Origin: Aliivibrio fischeri
GTDB lineage: Bacteria; Pseudomonadota; Gammaproteobacteria; Enterobacterales; Vibrionaceae
DNA: 64,000 nt
Reading direction: 5' to 3'
NCBI GenBank assembly: GCA_038993745.2
Contig: CP160630.1
Location: forward strand, 682,001-746,000
Part shown: piece after piece, positions 53,627 through 64,000 of the stretch
Numbering within the stretch: position 1 is the first letter of the stretch
How the letters are laid out: the number at the start of each line of letters is the position of its first letter
The notes under the pieces: generated by a model
Databases searched by the model: none
What the model was told of the DNA's origin: nothing
Seen by the model: the letters and a program-made list of their open reading frames with translations, nothing else
Made by a program: the position numbers and the translations under genes

Positions 53627-54577
53627 ATGACAACTAAACTAGAACAACTTCGTAAACTAACAACAGTAGTAGCTGACACAGGTGACATTGAAGCAATCGC
53701 AAAGTACACGCCTGAAGATGCAACAACGAACCCTTCTCTAATTCTAAAAGCGGCAGAAATTACTGAATACGCACCACTAATCGATGCGTCGATTGAATAC
53801 GCTAAAGCGCAAAGCAACGACAAAGCACAGCAAGTTCAAGATACTTGCGACATGCTTGCAGTTAACATCGGTAAAGAAATTCTTAAAGTCGTACCTGGGC
53901 GTATCTCAACAGAAGTAGATGCTCGTCTTTCTTACGATACTGAAGGCAGTGTGGCAAAAGCGCGTCAACTGATCAAAATGTACAACGATGCAGGCATTAC
54001 TAATGACCGTATCCTTATCAAACTGGCTTCTACTTGGGAAGGCATCCGTGCTGCAGAGATCCTAGAAAAAGAAGGCATCAACTGTAACCTAACTCTTCTA
54101 TTCTCTTTTGCTCAAGCTCGCGCATGTGCTGAAGCTGGTGTTTACCTGATTTCTCCATTTGTTGGTCGTATCATGGACTGGTACAAAGCGAAAGAAGGTC
54201 GTGACTTTGAGCCAAGCGAAGATCCAGGTGTTGTTTCAGTTACTGGTATTTACAACTACTACAAAGAACACGGCTACAACACAGTTGTGATGGGTGCAAG
54301 CTTCCGTAACATTGGTGAAATCCTTGAATTAGCAGGCTGTGACCGCCTAACAATTAGCCCTAACCTACTTCAAGAACTTGAAGAAGCAACAGGTGAAGTG
54401 GTTGAGAAACTGGTTGATACAAACGGCAACAAAGCCCGTCCTGCAGCAATGACTCACGCAGAGTTCCTATGGGATCATAACCAAGACGCAATGGCAGTTG
54501 AGAAACTGGCTGAAGGTATCCGTAACTTTGCGGTTGACCAAGGTAAGTTAGAAGCAATGATTGCTGCTAAGCTTTAA
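53627..54577 (+). CDS. tal: Transaldolase
   Basis: 316 residues, class I transaldolase: [17 protein letters not shown], Schiff-base Lys132 in [34 protein letters not shown], and [15 protein letters not shown] region. Transfers a dihydroxyacetone unit between sugar phosphates in the non-oxidative pentose phosphate pathway. AAGGGTAAGTAGT precedes the ATG. Followed by tkt about 300 bases later, as on Vibrio chromosome II. Confidence 0.98.
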   Translation: MTTKLEQLRKLTTVVADTGDIEAIAKYTPEDATTNPSLILKAAEITEYAPLIDASIEYAKAQSNDKAQQVQDTCDMLAVNIGKEILKVVPGRISTEVDARLSYDTEGSVAKARQLIKMYNDAGITNDRILIKLASTWEGIRAAEILEKEGINCNLTLLFSFAQARACAEAGVYLISPFVGRIMDWYKAKEGRDFEPSEDPGVVSVTGIYNYYKEHGYNTVVMGASFRNIGEILELAGCDRLTISPNLLQELEEATGEVVEKLVDTNGNKARPAAMTHAEFLWDHNQDAMAVEKLAEGIRNFAVDQGKLEAMIAAKL

Positions 54578-54601
54578 TTTCTAGGTTTTAGATCGGTCGG
54601 C

Positions 54602-54632
54602 AAGCTCCCTTGCAGAATTCAGGGGAGTTTGT
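54602..54632 (+). terminator. Terminator after tal
   Basis: Stem AAGCTCCC/GGGGAGTTT with TTGCAGAATTCA in the loop. The T-run is weak. Confidence 0.55.
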
Positions 54633-54800
54633 GTTTATACCAATGCAAGTAATTAGATGACCTATTTATTACGCAGGAACATCACTTAAGAGTAAGGCAA
54701 AAAATCTTATAAGTAGTTAGTCTACAATAATAATTTTTAACGCAACTATTGAGTTATTTAACCAGTAATAATAATCAGATAATTAATGGAATTGGTATTA

Positions 54801-54830
54801 GTTCAGAAGTCACCACAAACACCTCTGAAC
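54801..54830 (+). promoter_or_regulatory. Hairpin in the tkt leader
   Basis: GTTCAGA/TCTGAAC pair 60 bases upstream of the tkt ATG; may be an mRNA 5' stem. The rest of the 54633-54891 interval shows no gene. Confidence 0.3.
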
Positions 54831-54891
54831 TCTTTAAGCGAAGCGATCTGAACCCTGCTCTATTCCTTTTTTAATATTCGAGTTAAACATT

Positions 54892-56883
54892 ATGAACCGT
54901 AAACATCTAGCAAATGCAATCCGTGCTCTAAGCATGGACGGCGTACAACAAGCAAATTCTGGCCACCCTGGCGCACCTATGGGCATGGCTGATATCGCTG
55001 AAGTTCTTTGGCGTTCTCATTTAAATCACAACCCAGCAAACCCAGAGTGGGCAGACCGCGACCGTTTCATTCTTTCAAACGGTCACGGCTCTATGCTAAT
55101 TTATTCTCTGCTTCACCTTTCAGGTTATGAGTTATCAATTGATGACCTTAAAAGCTTCCGTCAACTTCACTCTAAAACTCCGGGTCACCCAGAGTATGGA
55201 TATGCGCCAGGCGTAGAAACAACTACAGGTCCTCTAGGTCAAGGTATTACCAATGCTGTTGGTATGGCGATGGCTGAAAAAGCATTAGCGGCACAATTCA
55301 ACAAAGAAGGCCACGATATCGTTGACCACTTCACTTATACGTTTATGGGTGATGGCTGTCTGATGGAAGGTATTTCTCACGAAGCGTGTTCACTTGCTGG
55401 TACATTAGGCCTAGGCAAATTAATCGCATTCTGGGATGACAACGGTATCTCTATCGATGGTGAAGTTGAAGGTTGGTTCTCTGATGACACGCCTAAACGC
55501 TTTGAAGCTTACGGCTGGCACGTAATTCCTGCTGTTGATGGTCATGATTCAGATGCTATCAATGCAGCAATTGAAGCGGCTAAAGCCGATCCTCGCCCTA
55601 CTCTTATTTGTACGAAAACTATTATCGGTTTTGGTTCTCCGAACAAACAAGGTACACACGACTGTCACGGTGCTCCACTAGGCGCTGACGAAATTAAAGC
55701 AGCAAAAGCACAATTAGGTTGGGAGCACGGCGCATTTGAAATTCCGCAAGAAGTTTACGCAGAATGGGACGCGAAAGAAACAGGCGCAGCTAAGGAAGCG
55801 TCGTGGAACGAGAAATTTGCAGCTTATGAAGCAGCATACCCAGAACTTGCAGCCGAATTTACTCGCCGCGTAAACGGTGATTTACCAAAAGAGTGGGAAG
55901 AAAAAGCATCAGCAATCATTGCTGATCTTCAAGCTAACCCTGCAAACATCGCATCACGTAAAGCGTCTCAAAACGCATTAGAAGCATTTGGTGCTATGTT
56001 ACCTGAATTCATGGGCGGCTCTGCTGACCTTGCACCTTCTAACCTAACAATGTGGTCTGGTTCTAAGTCTCTAGAAACAAATGACTTCTCTGGTAACTAC
56101 ATTCACTACGGTGTTCGTGAATTTGGTATGACAGCAATCATGAATGGTATTGCTCTGCACGGTGGTTTCGTACCATACGGCGCAACGTTCCTAATGTTCA
56201 TGGAATACGCTCGTAACGCAATGCGTATGGCTGCACTAATGAAAGTGCAAAACATCCAAGTTTACACGCACGACTCTATAGGTCTTGGCGAAGATGGTCC
56301 AACTCACCAACCAGTTGAGCAAATCGCTTCTCTACGTCTAATGCCTAACATGAGCACATGGCGTCCATGTGACCAAGTTGAATCTGCTGTAGCATGGAAA
56401 CTAGCTATCGAGCGTAAAGATGGTCCATCTGCACTTATCTTCTCTCGTCAAAACCTTGCACAACAAGAACGTGATGCAGAGCAATTAGCGAACATCGCTA
56501 AAGGTGGCTATATCCTTAAAGATTGTGAAGGTCAACCAGAGTTAATCATTATTGCAACGGGTTCAGAAGTTGAACTAGCAGTTGAAGCAGCAGCACAACT
56601 GACAGCAGAAGGTAAAGCGGTACGTGTTGTTTCAATGCCATCAACAGATGCATTTGATAAGCAAGGCGAAGCATACCGTGAAGCTGTACTTCCATCAGCG
56701 GTAACTAAACGTATCGCAATTGAAGCGGGTATTGCTGATTTCTGGTACAAGTACGTTGGTTTCGGTGGCAAGATCATCGGCATGACAACATTTGGTGAGT
56801 CAGCACCTGCTGATGAGCTATTCAAAATTTTTGGTTTCACTACTGAAAACGTAGTAAACACAGCAAAAGAATTGTTAGCTTAA
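54892..56883 (+). CDS. tkt: Transketolase
   Basis: 663 residues. TPP-binding [13 protein letters not shown] with the following N in [10 protein letters not shown], the N-terminal [13 protein letters not shown], and the C-terminal [20 protein letters not shown] and FSRQNL segments are all as in E. coli TktA. Transfers two-carbon units in the pentose phosphate pathway. Confidence 0.98.
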   Translation: MNRKHLANAIRALSMDGVQQANSGHPGAPMGMADIAEVLWRSHLNHNPANPEWADRDRFILSNGHGSMLIYSLLHLSGYELSIDDLKSFRQLHSKTPGHPEYGYAPGVETTTGPLGQGITNAVGMAMAEKALAAQFNKEGHDIVDHFTYTFMGDGCLMEGISHEACSLAGTLGLGKLIAFWDDNGISIDGEVEGWFSDDTPKRFEAYGWHVIPAVDGHDSDAINAAIEAAKADPRPTLICTKTIIGFGSPNKQGTHDCHGAPLGADEIKAAKAQLGWEHGAFEIPQEVYAEWDAKETGAAKEASWNEKFAAYEAAYPELAAEFTRRVNGDLPKEWEEKASAIIADLQANPANIASRKASQNALEAFGAMLPEFMGGSADLAPSNLTMWSGSKSLETNDFSGNYIHYGVREFGMTAIMNGIALHGGFVPYGATFLMFMEYARNAMRMAALMKVQNIQVYTHDSIGLGEDGPTHQPVEQIASLRLMPNMSTWRPCDQVESAVAWKLAIERKDGPSALIFSRQNLAQQERDAEQLANIAKGGYILKDCEGQPELIIIATGSEVELAVEAAAQLTAEGKAVRVVSMPSTDAFDKQGEAYREAVLPSAVTKRIAIEAGIADFWYKYVGFGGKIIGMTTFGESAPADELFKIFGFTTENVVNTAKELLA

Positions 56884-56920
56884 TAACAAACGCTTTTATA
56901 AACAGAACACCTTAATAAAC

Positions 56921-56951
56921 AAAAGCCTCGCTAATTCAGCGAGGCTTTTTT
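56921..56951. terminator. Terminator between tkt and the acyltransferase gene
   Basis: AAGCCTCGCT/AGCGAGGCTT stem with A- and T-runs on either side; can serve both convergent genes. Confidence 0.9.
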
Positions 56952-56985
56952 ATATTGAGAAATAGTTTTGAATTAAATACAACTT

Positions 56986-57933
56986 TTATGCGTATCGATT
57001 CATCTCTTCTGAGTCTTCTGGTAACGTTTTGAAGCGTTTATGTAGCCACATCCATTGCGATGGTTCTTTCTCAATTAAACGCTCAATCTCTCTATTTAGT
57101 ACATTTGCAGCTGTAACAGCATCACGGCGTGGAATATCATCACTAATGTCATCCCCTATTTCTAAAGTATAGTGATTGTCAGTACGTATACTGGTACCCG
57201 ACATAACAGCACACTTTGTCATATCAATTAAGAAACTGGAACCCGTAGTTGTTGCCGCTTCTTGAACAGCAAAAAATGGAACAAACACTGAGTTACGGCG
57301 GCCATAGTCATGATCAGGCAAATACCACAAACGATTTCCAGACTTAAGAACCTTAATCATGCTTTTAACATCATGACGGTCAATCATCTTATGACCTTTA
57401 CGCGTACGTCCGCGATGTTGAATAAATTCATACACAGGATTGCTATTAGCACGATACACGCCATAACCGGGAGCAAAAAGACTAAAGATTCGAGCTGTCA
57501 TTTCAAGATTTAAAAAATGACAACACAGCACTAATACGCCTTTAACTTCTTGCTCTTTTTCTAATATTTTCTCTTGGCCAATAATGGATATATGACGCTT
57601 AACACGCCAATCAGGCCAAAACCAAGCCATACCAGTTTCAATTAATGCTAACCCAGTATTCTTAAAGTTTTCATTCACTAATCGTTCAATTTTTGTTTGT
57701 GAATAATGAGGAAAACACAATGCTAGATTTTTTCGAGCAACGTTCGCACGCTTTTTTAAGCAAAATTTAGATAAACATCCGATTCCATTCCCTATTCTTT
57801 TAAGAACAACGAACGGAAGTACATTAACCAATACAGCAAGAAAAGAAAAAGATAGCCATACAAGCCAGTACTTTGGAGACAACAGCGCCCATGTAAATTT
57901 AGGACTTGGAACTGTTTTCATTTTTTCACCCAT
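56986..57933 (-). CDS. Lipid A biosynthesis acyltransferase (LpxL/LpxM family), about 315 aa
   Basis: One N-terminal TM (VWLSFSFLAVLVNVLPFVVL), then LCCHFLNLEMTARI (HxxxxE catalytic motif), YRANSNPVYEFIQHRGRTRKG, WYLPDHDYGRRNSVFVPFF and a C-terminal PSQWMWLHKRFKT. It adds a secondary acyl chain to Kdo-lipid IVA at the inner membrane. LpxL or LpxM cannot be told apart by eye. Start ATG at 57933 or 57921. Confidence 0.93.
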   Translation of the reverse strand: MGEKMKTVPSPKFTWALLSPKYWLVWLSFSFLAVLVNVLPFVVLKRIGNGIGCLSKFCLKKRANVARKNLALCFPHYSQTKIERLVNENFKNTGLALIETGMAWFWPDWRVKRHISIIGQEKILEKEQEVKGVLVLCCHFLNLEMTARIFSLFAPGYGVYRANSNPVYEFIQHRGRTRKGHKMIDRHDVKSMIKVLKSGNRLWYLPDHDYGRRNSVFVPFFAVQEAATTTGSSFLIDMTKCAVMSGTSIRTDNHYTLEIGDDISDDIPRRDAVTAANVLNREIERLIEKEPSQWMWLHKRFKTLPEDSEEMNRYA

Positions 57934-58141
57934 CAAAACTAAGACACCTGTCTCAGAAATATAATTAAAGTGAAATTTTAGTTGAAAAGTTTAATAAGCT
58001 CAATCAAGTTTGATTAAATTATTTTCAAAAATATCAATTACCTTGATTGAGGCTTATTTATTATAAATAGTTACGTTTTGAATCATTATTTAATTCTACA
58101 AATTAGAACTGTGTCGAATAACTTATAAAATACAGTATTAA

Positions 58142-58924
58142 TTATAATACTTCATCACTATTAATTGTTTCATAAAGTTCTTTTAACAAACCTGATTCAA
58201 TATTAATCAAACCATCAGATAAATGTATATAATTACCTTCAGTTACATTTAGCAATATATTTTTTCTGATATCTTCACTTTCTTTTGATTCTTTATTTTG
58301 AAAATGAAAATGTTGTATTTTCTCATAAACCATTTCTGAAACCTGATCAATTTGTTCTTGCGTTAAACAAACTCGAGACATTCCTACTACTGGTCTTTTT
58401 GCTTGTGATAATACTTCAAGCCTTAATTTCTCGGTAAACAACGTATCTAATTTAGAACCTTCAAAAAAGGTATAATAAGGAGGAGTAAGAAAGCATGGTG
58501 AACCATCACTTTTCAGTTCAACCAACCCCATAATTTCCAATGCTCTCAGATAGATATATACACTCTGTTCATTCAGATGGTTCTCATTAGCCACCTCTTG
58601 TACATCCCTTCCTTTGACGTGAACTTCATAGAAAAAATCATACAAATAAGGGTGGTTATAAAAGATTTCGTCAAGAACTTCGGTTCTCGTTCCTTCTTCT
58701 TTATTGTGAATATCACGTGCGATTTGTGAAAGTTCTTCTAGATTGGTATTTAATACGGTTGCATATTCCATTAATTTATCAATACCAATTGAATTACTAT
58801 GAAAATGTCTTTTTAATGTCGAAATAGGTACATTTACTTTTAATGACAATTCATTATAAGTAAGATCACTTTCTTTTAATTTAACTCGTAATGCATTTAA
58901 TAATAAACTAGCACAAAATCCCAT
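58142..58924 (-). CDS. XRE-like HTH regulator, 260 aa
   Basis: N-terminal HTH: LKESDLTYNELSLKVNVPISTLKRHFHSNSIG. The middle (VQEVANENHLNEQSVYIYLRALEIMGLVEL) looks like a second winged helix. Probably controls the divergent barrel and metalloprotease genes starting at 59140. Effector unknown. Confidence 0.8.
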   Translation of the reverse strand: MGFCASLLLNALRVKLKESDLTYNELSLKVNVPISTLKRHFHSNSIGIDKLMEYATVLNTNLEELSQIARDIHNKEEGTRTEVLDEIFYNHPYLYDFFYEVHVKGRDVQEVANENHLNEQSVYIYLRALEIMGLVELKSDGSPCFLTPPYYTFFEGSKLDTLFTEKLRLEVLSQAKRPVVGMSRVCLTQEQIDQVSEMVYEKIQHFHFQNKESKESEDIRKNILLNVTEGNYIHLSDGLINIESGLLKELYETINSDEVL

Positions 58925-59139
58925 AACGACTTCCTTGATGTTATTTCTTATTTTTTCAATTTACTTTATATCATTCTAAATTACTAGTTCGGTTTCATTT
59001 TTTGGAGTGAAGCAACTCATAAATTAAAACCCTCTTAGTTATAAAACTGTAATCATTGCACCACTTTCGCGCAAAGGTTACAAATATGTAACAACGTCAA
59101 TTTAATGACAAATAATAATAACAACGTCAGTTATCGCTC

Positions 59140-60033
59140 ATGATGAGCACTTTATCGACATGGAAGTCATATATGCGGACAAAACTATTAAAACAGTCAG
59201 CACTATCGAGCTTCATTTTTTGTACTTCAGCACTAGTTCATGATGCTTTTGCTGAAGATACGAACAAGGAAGAAATACCTGCTGAATCCACAGAGATAGA
59301 ACAAGACTCAAATTTAAAATGGAGCGGATCATTAAGCCTTGGGTATGACAGTAATCTTTACTCAGCTTCTGATTATCGCTCAAGCCGTGCTATTTCATTT
59401 CATGGTTCACTTCATTTGGCATTTTGGGAGCACTACTCTCTTTATTCCAATACAGGTGGTTACCGTACATTACAAAATGCTGAAGGATTCTATTCTACAG
59501 ATACTGTTGTTGGTCTATCGCGCTCATCACTGCTCACTTTTGGTGATACAGGACGTATGTCTATCAGTGGGCAATTTTCAATCCCAACATCACAAGCGTC
59601 TCAAGATAGTTTTCTTAATACCGCTTTTCGTATACAGACCCCATTTACTTTCAAGTTAGCGGACGTTGGTTTCCTTATTGCACCTCGTGTGCGTAAAAAC
59701 TTTCACCAGTACACTACCTCACCATCAGGCAACGTAAATATATCGTGGGGATTATCTTTATTATTAGGTGCAAATTATAACTATGGCGATGCTTTCTTCT
59801 CAGTATCGGCATTAGGAGGAACCTCTATCAACTATAACGGCCGCTGGGCAGATGGTTACAGCTATGGTGGTAACGTCAGCGCTGGTTATAACCTTTTAGA
59901 GGACCTTTCTATTTCATTAACACTGGCTTCTTCCGGTGTATATACAGATGCAGCACAAGGAACATTAGGCAGCTTTGATCTTTTTGATGAAGCAAAAGCA
60001 ACCTATTCGCTTGGCATGACTTATTCATTTTAG
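59140..60033 (+). CDS. Outer-membrane beta-barrel protein, 286-297 aa
   Basis: A signal peptide follows either ATG 59140 or ATG 59173 (MRTKLLKQSALSSFIFCTSALV; GGAAG upstream favours this one). The mature part begins acidic, then has a barrel with LGYDSNLYSASDYRSSRAISFHG, and ends in LGMTYSF. Such barrels may export or anchor a partner. It lies 32 bases upstream of the metalloprotease lipoprotein and is divergent from the regulator. Confidence 0.82.
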   Translation: MMSTLSTWKSYMRTKLLKQSALSSFIFCTSALVHDAFAEDTNKEEIPAESTEIEQDSNLKWSGSLSLGYDSNLYSASDYRSSRAISFHGSLHLAFWEHYSLYSNTGGYRTLQNAEGFYSTDTVVGLSRSSLLTFGDTGRMSISGQFSIPTSQASQDSFLNTAFRIQTPFTFKLADVGFLIAPRVRKNFHQYTTSPSGNVNISWGLSLLLGANYNYGDAFFSVSALGGTSINYNGRWADGYSYGGNVSAGYNLLEDLSISLTLASSGVYTDAAQGTLGSFDLFDEAKATYSLGMTYSF

Positions 60034-60065
60034 GGATAAAATAATAAAAACAGGATGTGAACAAT

Positions 60066-63000
60066 ATGACATATAAAAAGCTTACATTAGCTGCAGCGGT
60101 AACCGTTGCACTCACTGGTTGTGCACCAGAAGAACAAGAATATGACACTCTTGATAAAGACCTTACTGAAGTTAAAGTACAAGATTTACGTGTTGAAGGC
60201 CGCTGGTTTTATGCTCCAACTACCGGAGCTGCACCTCGCTTTGCTGTAACTCAATTTCCTTTTTTACAAGGTATGGGACGTTATGTTGAGCTTTGCTTTT
60301 CAGATGAAGGCTTAGAAGTTCGTGGCTATGACAATAATAACCCTGATCTTTTACTGCCAAAAGATAAAAATGGTTTCTGTTTACCGCAAGATGAAAGCAA
60401 TATCGGCTCTGATGACCAAGTTAACTTTCCTCATGTTATGACCATCCCTGGTAGTTATGCGAAATACCAATGTCGTGAAGATAACTACGGAGATTGTACT
60501 AACGTCGAAGAAAAAGATTCAGATCCAAACCTTGGCAACACCACTTTTAGAAACAATACCCACTTTACGCCAAGCCCTGAATCAACATTAGTGAGTGATT
60601 TAAACTGGGACGAACTCTATGGCACTAAAGATGGATTAACACCACAAGGATCACCAGAAGTGATCTCTTGGGAGTTTGACCCTAAAAAAGGCGTATTAAA
60701 CTTCGAACTTGAACAAACATTTAAGATTAATTTTTCTAAATTATCACGTTATATGGATTGGTCAGCAATGGAAGAAGAGTTGGCTAAAGGCTCATTTAAG
60801 TCTCGCTTCTATTACTCCCTTGTACATGAAAGTCACATAGCATCAGAAAATTATCAACCTGTCTTATATCCTGTTAATGATGAAAACGATATCGGTTTCT
60901 TTACCACAACAACAAAAGTAAGAGATCCAATCACTAACAAATACGATGCTGTCACTTATTTGAACCGTTTTAATCCAGCTCAAGGATCAATCAAATATTA
61001 CTTATCAGATAACTTTTTTGAAGAGAAGAATAAGCTTTTCTTAGACTCGACGATCAAGACCGTTAATAAAATGAACGAAACTCTTCGTTTACTTGAACCA
61101 AACTCAAACAAACCTATGATTGAGATTGTCAATAAATCAGAAGGAATGGGAATTCATCCGGGTGATCTTCGCTATAACGTCATTAATCTCGTCGATGAAC
61201 CGCTTGATAACGGGTTACTTGGTTATGGCCCATCTATTGCGCACCCGAGAACTGGTGAGATCATTAAAGCACACGTAAACCAATATTCTGGTGTTGCACG
61301 CCGTGGTGTTCCATTTTATTGGGATAATATGGCGCGACTGTATAACCGTGGACAACTTGAGATGAATGGTTTAGCTGCGGAAGAGTCAGCATCTGCACAA
61401 TCAAGATCAGAACTTCAAACTAATAGAGCTGTCTCTGAATCGCTTTACGCCAATCACAATCAACATGCTCATAATACAACCTCCATTTCAATTAATGAAG
61501 AAACGGCGATTGAATTTTTAGCCCAACAAAGCTTAAAACAAAAATTGGCGCAAGGTCCAACGATATTGAAACCTGTCAATGATGACATGAATCTTGAAGA
61601 TATTGTTCGAGCAGAAGAGGAGCGTCTTGCATTTTGGAGCGAAAATAATGCCTACCCTATTGAAGCGTCATGGGTGTCGTCTTCAAGTAAAGCCGTTATT
61701 GATAACTTACCTCTTGTTGACGAAGGTTACTTCACGAATATTACGGATCCAGAAACCGGTATTGTTACTAAAACGCTAAAACCATGGGCTTTACTGCCAG
61801 ACAATCTTCAGACGGTTGCAGCAGATGCCATCACCGTAACAACCTATGCGAACACTTTAGTTCATGAAATTGGTCATAATGTAGGTTTACGTCATAACTT
61901 TAAAGGCTCAAATGACATTGATAACTACTTATCAAAAACACAATCTAAACTACTTGGCTTAAGCAACGTTCCAGCGTACAGCTCAACAATGGATTACGCA
62001 CCAAGTATGCTTGATGAAATCCCAACTTGGGGTCTATATGACTTAGCTGCATTTAAATTTGCATACGCTCGTAAACTTGAACTTGTTGAAGCATCACCGA
62101 TGAGCGCTGAACAACGCGCGTCTGAAGGTGGTGAAGCTGCATATGCTAACTCTTTCTACAGTCAATACGGTGCAACCGCTGAAAATGAATCTCTTATGGT
62201 TTGTACAGAGCAATCACAAGTACTTGATGATCAAGGTCAAGCAACTGGACAATCAAACTACACCTGTGATTTCTCTCGTTTAGATACTGCGGCACTAAAT
62301 GGCAATCCACTTGCTGAACATGGTGTACTTTACTACCTAGATGACATACTCGGTTTCACTCGTAAGTCTTATGCTTTCTGTACCGATGGTAATGTTTCTG
62401 GCAATAGTGATTGTAACCGTTTTGATGAAGGGACAAACCTACAAGAAATCGCTACTTACAAATGGCAGCAATACTTAGACAGCTACGACTCACGAAATGC
62501 TGGGCTATATAATGATGGGCTTTATAATTCTAATTACCCATCTTATATTATTCGTCGCTTCCGTGAAATGAACACAATACGTGACATGATTGAAGACAAT
62601 GAGCGTGTCGACCAACTATTTCACGATTATGGTGACGCATCACCTGCAAATAAGCCGACCGAATTTTTACAAATGGTTGCAGCCAATCCGAGTACCTGTG
62701 TTTATTCAGAAGATAGAAATGAAAGAGCTGGTAACTCGTGGTTATGTGATTATGCCTTTGGTGCGAAAAAAGCTTCTGAATTTTTCTTAGATGTATTACG
62801 TACACCAGAAACGCAATGTATTATTACTGACCGTTCGGGAACTATGCGCAGTATTTCTCTTGGTGAAGCATTAACCGCACAAAGTTATACTATTCCAAGT
62901 GAATACGATATTACTCGTGCAGATTGTTTCGATGAGGTTGCTACTCCTATTCTTGAATCTTTGTATGGAGCAACTGAAATTCATGCCAAATCAATTAACT

Positions 63001-64000
63001 CTAAGTTCTTAAACTCGGTAGGTTCGTTTGACCCATCAAACCCGTATTCAAATGCAGTTTCTGTATTAGGTATGTGGCCAGATAAAGGATTAGCAAGTTA
63101 CCAATTGGCTCGTCGTTTCTCTTTCCGTTACACAGATGAAACTGCGTTTGCTTCTTTACTCGACTTACCTGGGGTTAAAGCCGAATACGATGCCATTATG
63201 GCGCACATTGTTGCAAAAGAACCACTAGCCAATGCCGTTGAGTTTGTTGATAGAGCTGGTGCACCTTATGAACCAACCATCGATGTTAACTTACACGTTT
63301 CACAACTGGTAGAAGCACTACCACCAATGCCACGCGGTATCGAATCATTCTATGGTTTAACTCGCACAGGTAGAACCGATATGTCGAGCATGATTGTGTA
63401 TATGGGTACTCGACAAATGCTGACTTCTGATTATAAATTTGCAGAAACAGCCCTACAGCAACGTAACAGCTTAACAAAACAGCTTGATCAATATGGTTTG
63501 CTTGGCGGTGATGGATTAACGGTTTCAATTGGAGGCATTAATTACACCATCACTAAGGACAATACACTAGCGAATCGTGTTGCTTCAAAACTGTTTACAA
63601 GTGAAGGTTACACAGCAAAAATTGCGCTAGATAATACGTCAGCTGAAACATTAACGAATATTCTTAATGCATGGCAACCAGTAGCAGGATTTAAATCATC
63701 GTTCCATACGCCAATTCTTGCCCTTGATGCACCATTTATTGAATTGATTATTAATTCATATAAAGCACAAATTGCCTCTGGTGAAATTGATTTAAGCAAT
63801 GGTATGAACAACCAGATCTTTAATGCAGTTATTAACGGGGTTCTATCACAACCTGATGTTACTTATAACCCAGAAACAGGTACCGTTACATCAAATACAG
63901 GTAAAGAGCACAGTATAAGCAATGTAATTTCTATCATTGATTATACAATAGCATACGTAAATGCAGGACTTGAACCAACACTTCTTACGGCAAGCTATGC
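60066..64000 (+). CDS. Large metzincin-like lipoprotein (partial)
   Basis: The frame is open to the window end (over 1311 codons) and continues beyond. It begins MTYKKLTLAAAVTVALTGC with a lipobox (C19). At residues 600-610 there is a HEIGHNVGLRH zinc motif (HExxHxxGxxH) and about 50 residues later SSTMDYAPS, a Met-turn, so this is a metzincin metalloprotease. The N-terminal 550 residues resemble DUF4953-like bacterial metalloproteases as I recall them. As a lipoprotein it would be anchored at the outer membrane. Substrate unknown; probably transcribed with the barrel gene. Confidence 0.9.
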   Translation, partial: MTYKKLTLAAAVTVALTGCAPEEQEYDTLDKDLTEVKVQDLRVEGRWFYAPTTGAAPRFAVTQFPFLQGMGRYVELCFSDEGLEVRGYDNNNPDLLLPKDKNGFCLPQDESNIGSDDQVNFPHVMTIPGSYAKYQCREDNYGDCTNVEEKDSDPNLGNTTFRNNTHFTPSPESTLVSDLNWDELYGTKDGLTPQGSPEVISWEFDPKKGVLNFELEQTFKINFSKLSRYMDWSAMEEELAKGSFKSRFYYSLVHESHIASENYQPVLYPVNDENDIGFFTTTTKVRDPITNKYDAVTYLNRFNPAQGSIKYYLSDNFFEEKNKLFLDSTIKTVNKMNETLRLLEPNSNKPMIEIVNKSEGMGIHPGDLRYNVINLVDEPLDNGLLGYGPSIAHPRTGEIIKAHVNQYSGVARRGVPFYWDNMARLYNRGQLEMNGLAAEESASAQSRSELQTNRAVSESLYANHNQHAHNTTSISINEETAIEFLAQQSLKQKLAQGPTILKPVNDDMNLEDIVRAEEERLAFWSENNAYPIEASWVSSSSKAVIDNLPLVDEGYFTNITDPETGIVTKTLKPWALLPDNLQTVAADAITVTTYANTLVHEIGHNVGLRHNFKGSNDIDNYLSKTQSKLLGLSNVPAYSSTMDYAPSMLDEIPTWGLYDLAAFKFAYARKLELVEASPMSAEQRASEGGEAAYANSFYSQYGATAENESLMVCTEQSQVLDDQGQATGQSNYTCDFSRLDTAALNGNPLAEHGVLYYLDDILGFTRKSYAFCTDGNVSGNSDCNRFDEGTNLQEIATYKWQQYLDSYDSRNAGLYNDGLYNSNYPSYIIRRFREMNTIRDMIEDNERVDQLFHDYGDASPANKPTEFLQMVAANPSTCVYSEDRNERAGNSWLCDYAFGAKKASEFFLDVLRTPETQCIITDRSGTMRSISLGEALTAQSYTIPSEYDITRADCFDEVATPILESLYGATEIHAKSINSKFLNSVGSFDPSNPYSNAVSVLGMWPDKGLASYQLARRFSFRYTDETAFASLLDLPGVKAEYDAIMAHIVAKEPLANAVEFVDRAGAPYEPTIDVNLHVSQLVEALPPMPRGIESFYGLTRTGRTDMSSMIVYMGTRQMLTSDYKFAETALQQRNSLTKQLDQYGLLGGDGLTVSIGGINYTITKDNTLANRVASKLFTSEGYTAKIALDNTSAETLTNILNAWQPVAGFKSSFHTPILALDAPFIELIINSYKAQIASGEIDLSNGMNNQIFNAVINGVLSQPDVTYNPETGTVTSNTGKEHSISNVISIIDYTIAYVNAGLEPTLLTASY

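Overview
The window is from an Aliivibrio-type Vibrionaceae genome, probably the second chromosome. Two things suggest this. The first 30 kb is a sedentary chromosomal integron with a Vibrio-type IntIA integrase. The right half carries genes usually found on Vibrio chromosome II: a tal-tkt pair and a MoxR/DUF58/VWA operon. The DNA is AT-rich throughout. Family assignments are from memory of the families; no search was run.

1-29789 is the cassette array. I place 41 attC sites. Each cassette reads on the minus strand, so a gene lies to the right of its own attC, which often begins at or just past the stop codon. Recognisable cargo: ASCH-domain protein (three copies), Asp/Glu racemase (two), Cass2 effector-binding protein (two), DUF2971, DUF2806, HNH nuclease, GIY-YIG nuclease, VOC protein, AAA NTPase, cold-shock/Excalibur fusion, an ART-fold protein with an overlapping partner, and many small membrane proteins. 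Five cassettes are copies of one roughly 460-bp sequence without a credible gene. One cassette holds no gene but two tandem units that look like small RNA genes. Six cassette genes are interrupted by frameshifts (racemases and other duplicates are intact).

29790-32941 is the integrase end. A bacterial NACHT (NLR-like) ATPase gene sits in the cassette next to attI but points the opposite way from the other cassette genes. It is flanked by an exact 17-bp inverted repeat. Inverting the segment would put its stop codon directly against the attC. The intI gene (31958-32941) diverges from the array.

32948-36631 is ordinary backbone: HDOD protein, YdiI-like thioesterase, DUF445 protein and a MarR-type regulator with a Fur-like site upstream. 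36700-43840 looks accessory: a small operon with a membrane-anchored J-domain protein, a lipoprotein/SbmA-like/TonB-receptor import operon (receptor frameshifted), an outer-membrane protein coupled to a small HTH gene, and a phage-repressor-like regulator.

44137-57933 is backbone again: chemoreceptor, the six-gene MoxR-DUF58-DUF4381-BatA-BatB-BatD operon (DUF58 frameshifted), transaldolase, transketolase and a lipid A acyltransferase. The window ends with an XRE-type regulator divergent from an outer-membrane barrel gene and a very large metzincin-type lipoprotein that runs off the right edge.
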